DNA from: Pseudomonadota bacterium
Lineage (GTDB): Bacteria; Pseudomonadota; Alphaproteobacteria; GCA-2731375
Assembly (NCBI GenBank): GCA_027623205.1
Contig: JAQBYC010000029.1
Location: 1-46,393 of the forward strand
DNA: 46,393 nt
Reading direction: 5' to 3'
The position numbers and the translations under genes were made by a program. The first letter of the stretch is position 1, and each line of letters begins with the position of its first letter. Below, piece by piece: positions 42,462-46,393 of the stretch. The notes beneath the pieces were generated by a model. It was not told where the DNA came from. It was given only the letters and a program-made list of their open reading frames with translations, and did no database searches.

Positions 42462-43670
42462 ATGAAAATCACGGCCATCGAGACGATTCGATTGGAGGAG
42501 TTTCCGAATCTGCTTTGGGTACAAGTCCACACCAATGACGGCTTAGTCGGTTTGGGTGAAATCTTCTATGGCGTGTCCTCGGCTGAAGCGCATATTCATG
42601 GCTTCGTGGCCAAGCATTTACTGGGCCAGGACCCGTTGCGCATTGACTATCATTCCAAGGCGCTGACCGGTTATATCGGCTTTGCCGGTTCTGGCGCCGA
42701 AGTCCGTGGCAACTCCGGCGTGGACATTGCCTTGTGGGATATTTGGGGCCAGGCCACCAATCAACCGATCTATCAATTGCTGGGAGGCGCCAGCCGTGAT
42801 TCGATCAGGGTCTACAACACCTGCGCCGGGTATCAATATGTCCGTAATCAGGTCAAGCAAAGCACGGACAGTTTCAATTTGCCCGGCGATAAACCCGAAG
42901 GACCGTACGAGGATCTGCAGGGGTTCCTGCATAATGCCGATGAACTGGCGGTAAGCCTATTGGACATGGGTATCACCGGCATGAAGATATGGCCCTTTGA
43001 TTACGCGGCGGAGGCGTCCGGTGGCCATTATATATCGCCGGCCGAATTGGACACCGCGCTGGAGCCTTTCCGTAAAATTCGCGACGCCGTCGGTGCGAAA
43101 ATGGACATCATGGTCGAATTGCATGCTTTCTGGGACCTGCCCCAGGCCAAGAAGATCGCCCGCGCGTTGGAACCGTTTGAGCCGTTCTGGTTCGAAGATC
43201 CCATCAAGATGAGCAATCTGCGCAGCCTGAAGGAATTCAAGGACTCAACCCGTATACCAACCACCGCGTCGGAGACTATCGGCATGCGCGGCGAGTTTCG
43301 CGAATTATTGGAACTCCAGGCTTGTGATTACGTCATGTATGATTTGAGCTGGTGTGGCGGCCTGTCAGAGGCGCGTAAGATCGCCGCCATGGCCGAGGCC
43401 TGGCATCGCCCCGTCGCGCCCCACGATTGCACCGGCCCGGTGCTGCTGACAGCTTCAGTGCATCATTCCATCAATGCCACCAATGCCCTGGTGCAGGAAA
43501 TGGTGCGGGCCTTCTATTACGGTTGGTATCAGGAACTGGTCACCGCGTTGCCGCCCGTTGAAAACGGCATGATCAGGCCGCCCGACGGCCCCGGCTTGGG
43601 CACCAAGCTGCAACCCGACGTTTTCAAACGCGCCGATTGCCATATCACGCGCAGCACCTTGGGTGACTGA
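42462..43670 (+). CDS. Mandelate racemase/muconate lactonizing enzyme family protein (sugar-acid dehydratase-like)
   Basis: A 402-residue enolase-superfamily protein. The N-terminal capping domain starts MKITAIETIRLEEFPNLLWV. The barrel carries GMKIWPFD at the KxK-equivalent strand, the acidic metal ligands in MVELHAFWD, WFEDPIK and TASETIG, and the His region APHDCTGPV. This resembles mandelate-racemase-group dehydratases acting on sugar acids; the second barrel-strand motif is KIW rather than KxK, so the chemistry may differ from the tartrate-dehydratase-like enzyme at 6945. The substrate is unknown. It is divergent from the CoA-transferase and converges on the MFS gene at 43677. Confidence 0.86.
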   Translation: MKITAIETIRLEEFPNLLWVQVHTNDGLVGLGEIFYGVSSAEAHIHGFVAKHLLGQDPLRIDYHSKALTGYIGFAGSGAEVRGNSGVDIALWDIWGQATNQPIYQLLGGASRDSIRVYNTCAGYQYVRNQVKQSTDSFNLPGDKPEGPYEDLQGFLHNADELAVSLLDMGITGMKIWPFDYAAEASGGHYISPAELDTALEPFRKIRDAVGAKMDIMVELHAFWDLPQAKKIARALEPFEPFWFEDPIKMSNLRSLKEFKDSTRIPTTASETIGMRGEFRELLELQACDYVMYDLSWCGGLSEARKIAAMAEAWHRPVAPHDCTGPVLLTASVHHSINATNALVQEMVRAFYYGWYQELVTALPPVENGMIRPPDGPGLGTKLQPDVFKRADCHITRSTLGD

Positions 43671-43676
43671 GTCAGA

Positions 43677-44894
43677 TCAGGCTGCTACGACCTGACGGCG
43701 TACTTGCACGACCGTAAGGATCGTCACGGCGAGGAAGCCGGAGACGGCATAGAAGACGGCCTCCGGGTGGCCTTGGTCCAAGGCCCAGCCCAAGGCCAAT
43801 GGTATCAGAGATGATCCAAGATCGAGGCCGGAATAGACGAAACCAAAAACCCGGCCTGACGCCCCCTTGGGCGTCGCCGCGCGTACGAGCATGTCCCGCG
43901 ATGGCGTGGTGATGCCCGATGCCATGCCGGCGGCGACCAGCATCACCAGGAGCATGGCCGGGCTCAAATCATTGGTCGCGATATACAACATGAACAGAGC
44001 GGCCGTGGTCATGCCCGTGATGGCGATGCGGTCGTGTCGGTCGGTACGGTCGGCCGCGATACCGCCAATGAAAATGCCTCCCGCGGTGCCCAGCAGGAAC
44101 CCGGTCACGCTACGGCTGGCCTCCGCCAGGCTGAGTCCAAACAGGTCAACCAGGGCCGGAATGCCAAAATTTTGTATCCCAATCAAAGCCGCCGCCAAAA
44201 ATGCAAAGTACAAAAAACACGAGACAATGGTGGTCGAGAACAGCAGCCGGATGTTCGCCATCAATCTGCTTACCGGGATATGGCCGGCGTCGGGTGCCGC
44301 AGCGGGCGCCGGGCGATCTTCCAGATCGGCGCCCCAGATCAAAAAGGCGGCGACGATGGTCAGGCCGATCAGACCCGCGCAAGTAATGGCGACGCGCCAA
44401 TCCCAAATCTGCGCCAGGGTGATCATTAGGGTTGGCGCCGCAGCCCAGCCCAGATTGCCGCAAAGGGCATGGGTAGCATAGCCCTTGCCGAGGCGATGGA
44501 CACTGACCTTCGAGGTCAGGATCGATAGATCAGCCGGGTGGAAAACGCTGTTGCCCAGACCGGCAATAATGGATAGGGGCAGCAACATCCAATAGCTCTG
44601 TACCAAGCCAAAGGCCAAGGTGGCGAGTGACAGCAGGGTCAGTCCGGATAACAAAATGCGGCGGGCGCCAAACCGGTCCACCAGAAAACCAGCTGCCGTC
44701 TGGGTCAGGCCAGAGGCGCCGTACATCAGGGCAGTCAGCAGTCCCAGCTTGGTGAAAGAGACCTGAAATTCGTCATGCAGAAAAAGGAATAAAGACGGCA
44801 AAACCAATTGAAGAAAATGGCTCGCCCAATGGGCGGCACCAACCAGGCTCATGACTTTAACGTCACGGCCAAGGGATGTTGCGGCGGCGGTCAT
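43677..44894 (-). CDS. MFS transporter, fosmidomycin-resistance (FSR)-like
   Basis: A 405-residue major facilitator with about twelve membrane segments. Loop 2-3 reads GFLVDRFGARRIL, and segment 4 has GLGNSVFHPADLSIL, a motif I associate with the fosmidomycin resistance protein group. It is likely an inner-membrane exporter or sugar-acid-type transporter. It lies 6 bases past the convergent enolase-superfamily gene. The EamA-type gene upstream of it on the same strand is 52 bases away, so they may be co-transcribed. Confidence 0.88.
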   Translation of the reverse strand: MTAAATSLGRDVKVMSLVGAAHWASHFLQLVLPSLFLFLHDEFQVSFTKLGLLTALMYGASGLTQTAAGFLVDRFGARRILLSGLTLLSLATLAFGLVQSYWMLLPLSIIAGLGNSVFHPADLSILTSKVSVHRLGKGYATHALCGNLGWAAAPTLMITLAQIWDWRVAITCAGLIGLTIVAAFLIWGADLEDRPAPAAAPDAGHIPVSRLMANIRLLFSTTIVSCFLYFAFLAAALIGIQNFGIPALVDLFGLSLAEASRSVTGFLLGTAGGIFIGGIAADRTDRHDRIAITGMTTAALFMLYIATNDLSPAMLLVMLVAAGMASGITTPSRDMLVRAATPKGASGRVFGFVYSGLDLGSSLIPLALGWALDQGHPEAVFYAVSGFLAVTILTVVQVRRQVVAA

Positions 44895-44946
44895 CGAAAC
44901 GTTAGATCAGACAGTGGAGACCGGGTCAACACGGGCTGCACCGTCA

Positions 44947-45795
44947 TCACTGGTTGCTTAGTTGCAGCAAGGCAACCCCTAAAGCCACCAGGCCGGCGGC
45001 CAGAAGTCGACGTCTGCCAAAGGGTTCCCCTAGCAATACCGCTCCGATCAGGGCTGCGGCAATCACCGAGGTTTCGCGCAATGCGGTAACCATGGCCAGG
45101 GGCGCCTGGGACATAACCCAGATCACCGTGCCATAGGCTGTCGATGACAGAACGCCGCCGATCAGACCCGGCCACCAATGGCGCCGCAAAGCGGACGATA
45201 ATTGCTGCCGGGTTCGAAACAGCGGTAGCAGCAGGGGCATGGGCAAGCCATCCAACAGGAACAGCCAGGCGATATAGGCCAATGGCTCGCCGGAAGCGCG
45301 ACCGCCCAGGCCATCGGCGACGGAATAACCGGCAATGTTCAGGGCGGTAAACAAGGCCCAGGCCACGGCATGGCGGTTGTTATGCTGACCCCGGCCTGAC
45401 AAAGCCAGGGACAATATGCCGCCGGTAATTATTAGGATGGCAAGCAAGGACCAGGGCGCCAGGTGTTCTCCGGCCCACAGCCATGCTACCGCAGCGACGA
45501 TCAACGGCGAGGCGCCGCGCGCCAAGGGATATACCTGACCGAGATCGCCAAAGCGGTACTGCATCACCAGGCCAACGTAATAAGCCTGATGGATCAAGAC
45601 GGAGGCGATCAGGAAGGGCCAGCTCGCTTGTGCGGGTAAACCGACGAATGGGAGCACCATCAAGGCTAAAAGACTATGAGTGAAATTGACCAGCGCCAAC
45701 GATACCAGGCGGTCACTGACCACTTTGACAATGGCGTTCCAGCAGGCATGCATCAATGCCGCCGCCAGTACCAGCGCGACCAGAAAACCGGTCAT
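44947..45795 (-). CDS. DMT-superfamily (EamA) transporter
   Basis: A 282-residue inner-membrane protein with about ten segments in two EamA repeats. The first repeat starts ALMHACWNAIVKVVSDR and holds VYPLARGASPLIVA; the second holds VADGLGG and ETSVIAALIGAVLLGEP-like residues. Such proteins export amino acids or other metabolites. The start is taken at MTGFLVALV; a longer frame reads back over basic residues without family likeness. It is divergent from the small membrane protein gene at 45903. Confidence 0.87.
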   Translation of the reverse strand: MTGFLVALVLAAALMHACWNAIVKVVSDRLVSLALVNFTHSLLALMVLPFVGLPAQASWPFLIASVLIHQAYYVGLVMQYRFGDLGQVYPLARGASPLIVAAVAWLWAGEHLAPWSLLAILIITGGILSLALSGRGQHNNRHAVAWALFTALNIAGYSVADGLGGRASGEPLAYIAWLFLLDGLPMPLLLPLFRTRQQLSSALRRHWWPGLIGGVLSSTAYGTVIWVMSQAPLAMVTALRETSVIAAALIGAVLLGEPFGRRRLLAAGLVALGVALLQLSNQ

Positions 45796-45902
45796 CAAGC
45801 GCGATCCAGCAATGTCCGTCGCGGCGATTCGTGATAGGTAGGTGCGTTCGCGGCGCACCCGGCACGATGACACTGCGAAAGGGCGCTTTGCAAGGCAGGC
45901 CC

Positions 45903-46136
45903 ATGGCGAAAGATTATTATCAACGTATTCATCATTCGGTACGCCGCTATCCGCGCTGGCTGCGGCTTGGCATCGGCGTGCTTCTTATGCTTGGCGGCAT
46001 CCTAGGGTTTCTTCCCGTTGTCGGTTTTTGGATGTTTCCCCTAGGCTTGCTGGTACTCTCCTATGATCTGCCTTTGGCGCGCAGATGGCGACGCCGCATG
46101 GAAGTTTGGTGGTTGCGCCGTTGGCGCAGACGTTGA
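45903..46136 (+). CDS. Small membrane protein, PGPGW-family-like
   Basis: A 77-residue protein with two hydrophobic segments, LGIGVLLMLGGILGFLPVVG and FWMFPLGLLVLSYDLP, a basic N-terminus (HHSVRRYPRWLR) and a very Arg/Trp-rich tail (RRWRRRMEVWWLRRWRRR). This layout resembles the putative transmembrane PGPGW family, although the PGPGW motif itself is replaced by FLPVVGFW. The function is unknown. AAGG lies about eight bases before the ATG; an ATG at 45867 is an alternative. tRNA-Cys lies just downstream on the other strand. Confidence 0.65.
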   Translation: MAKDYYQRIHHSVRRYPRWLRLGIGVLLMLGGILGFLPVVGFWMFPLGLLVLSYDLPLARRWRRRMEVWWLRRWRRR

Positions 46137-46160
46137 AATAACACTAATCATAGGCGAGGT

Positions 46161-46234
46161 TGGAGGCGCGGACCGGAATCGAACCGGTGTTCACGGCTTT
46201 GCAGGCCGCTGCGTAACCACTCCGCCACCGCGCC
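46161..46234 (-). tRNA. tRNA-Cys (GCA)
   Basis: On the minus strand a 74-nt cloverleaf: acceptor GGCGCGG pairs with CCGCGCC, then discriminator T (the U73 typical of tRNA-Cys) and an encoded CCA. The anticodon loop reads CTGCAAA, anticodon GCA. The T arm GGTTCGATTCC is normal. Confidence 0.95.
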
Positions 46235-46325
46235 ATCCGGCCTGGCATCAATTTCGAGGCCAAGCCATTCGCTTCATAGTGTGCCTTGTTGGCCCGGTCA
46301 ACGCGGCATATTCCGTGACGCCATC

Positions 46326-46393
46326 ATGTCAATGACACATACAGATGTCCGGTTTTTGTAGCACATTAAATGTCCGCTTTTATTTGCTAGGCC
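46326..46393. mobile_element. Possible insertion-sequence end at the right edge
   Basis: A palindrome TGTCA-A-TGACA (46327-46337) is followed by two direct repeats, ATGTCCGGTTTT (46345-46356) and ATGTCCGCTTTT (46370-46381), 25 bases apart. Such multiple short terminal repeats resemble the ends of IS21-like and similar elements as I recall them. The remainder would lie outside the window. The call is tentative. Confidence 0.35.

Noticed and set aside
46345-46381. The two ATGTCCGSTTTT repeats as the start of a CRISPR array
   Set aside because: Only two short units of 12 bases with 13 bases between them; no CRISPR repeat is that short and no cas gene is in the window.

Overview
The window looks like a chromosomal segment of a GC-rich alphaproteobacterium, most likely Rhodospirillales-like. 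This is inferred from the gene order dapA-smpB-(UDG)-(NYN)-folK-rpoZ-rsh-pyrE-pdxJ-acpS-lepB-rnc-era, from a single bifunctional Rel/Spo enzyme, and from the many CoA-linked catabolic genes. No rRNA, CRISPR array, phage gene or intact transposase was seen. One tRNA (Cys, GCA) lies near the right end.

Left accessory region (about 0.3-24.6 kb). After a small secreted Lys/Cys-rich protein and a CaiD-like hydratase on the minus strand, seven closely spaced plus-strand genes (1824-10023) form one probable operon. They encode an acetolactate-synthase-like ThDP enzyme, a DUF1445/D-glutamate-cyclase-like protein, an enoyl-CoA hydratase, a gamma-glutamyltransferase-family protein, a D-tartrate-dehydratase-like enolase-superfamily enzyme, a HAD hydrolase and a CaiB-type CoA-transferase. 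A thiolase-like protein converges on the end. Next come an O-methyltransferase, an SDR, a luciferase-like monooxygenase, a GST, a glycosyltransferase, an ACP-acyl-AMP ligase-PlsC fusion, and a minus-strand run of HAD dehalogenase, alpha/beta hydrolase and threonine-dehydratase-like genes. A lytic transglycosylase is divergent from dapA.

Housekeeping core (24.8-35.3 kb). Lysine biosynthesis (dapA), trans-translation (smpB), uracil repair, an NYN-domain protein, folate (folK), RNA polymerase omega (rpoZ), the stringent response (rsh), pyrimidines (pyrE), vitamin B6 (pdxJ), ACP activation (acpS), signal peptidase (lepB), RNase III (rnc) and Era. Several junctions are ATGA or TGATG overlaps, which implies translational coupling.

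Right accessory region (35.3-46.4 kb). An EthD-like hypothetical, an atypical enoyl-CoA hydratase, a YejA-like binding protein coupled to an MFS transporter, a DSD1-type PLP enzyme, a second CaiB-type CoA-transferase divergent from a second enolase-superfamily enzyme, an FSR-like MFS transporter, an EamA exporter, a small membrane protein, tRNA-Cys and a possible insertion-sequence end.

The most unusual features are a 104-nt structured intergenic repeat in two clear copies and one probable diverged copy, with pairing-preserving substitutions and a conserved Shine-Dalgarno-like AAGGAG-N7-ATG in the two clear copies; the 1.8-10.0 kb catabolic operon of unknown substrate; and the ACP-FAAL-PlsC fusion. 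All function calls rest on reading the sequence and on remembered family features; no database search was run.
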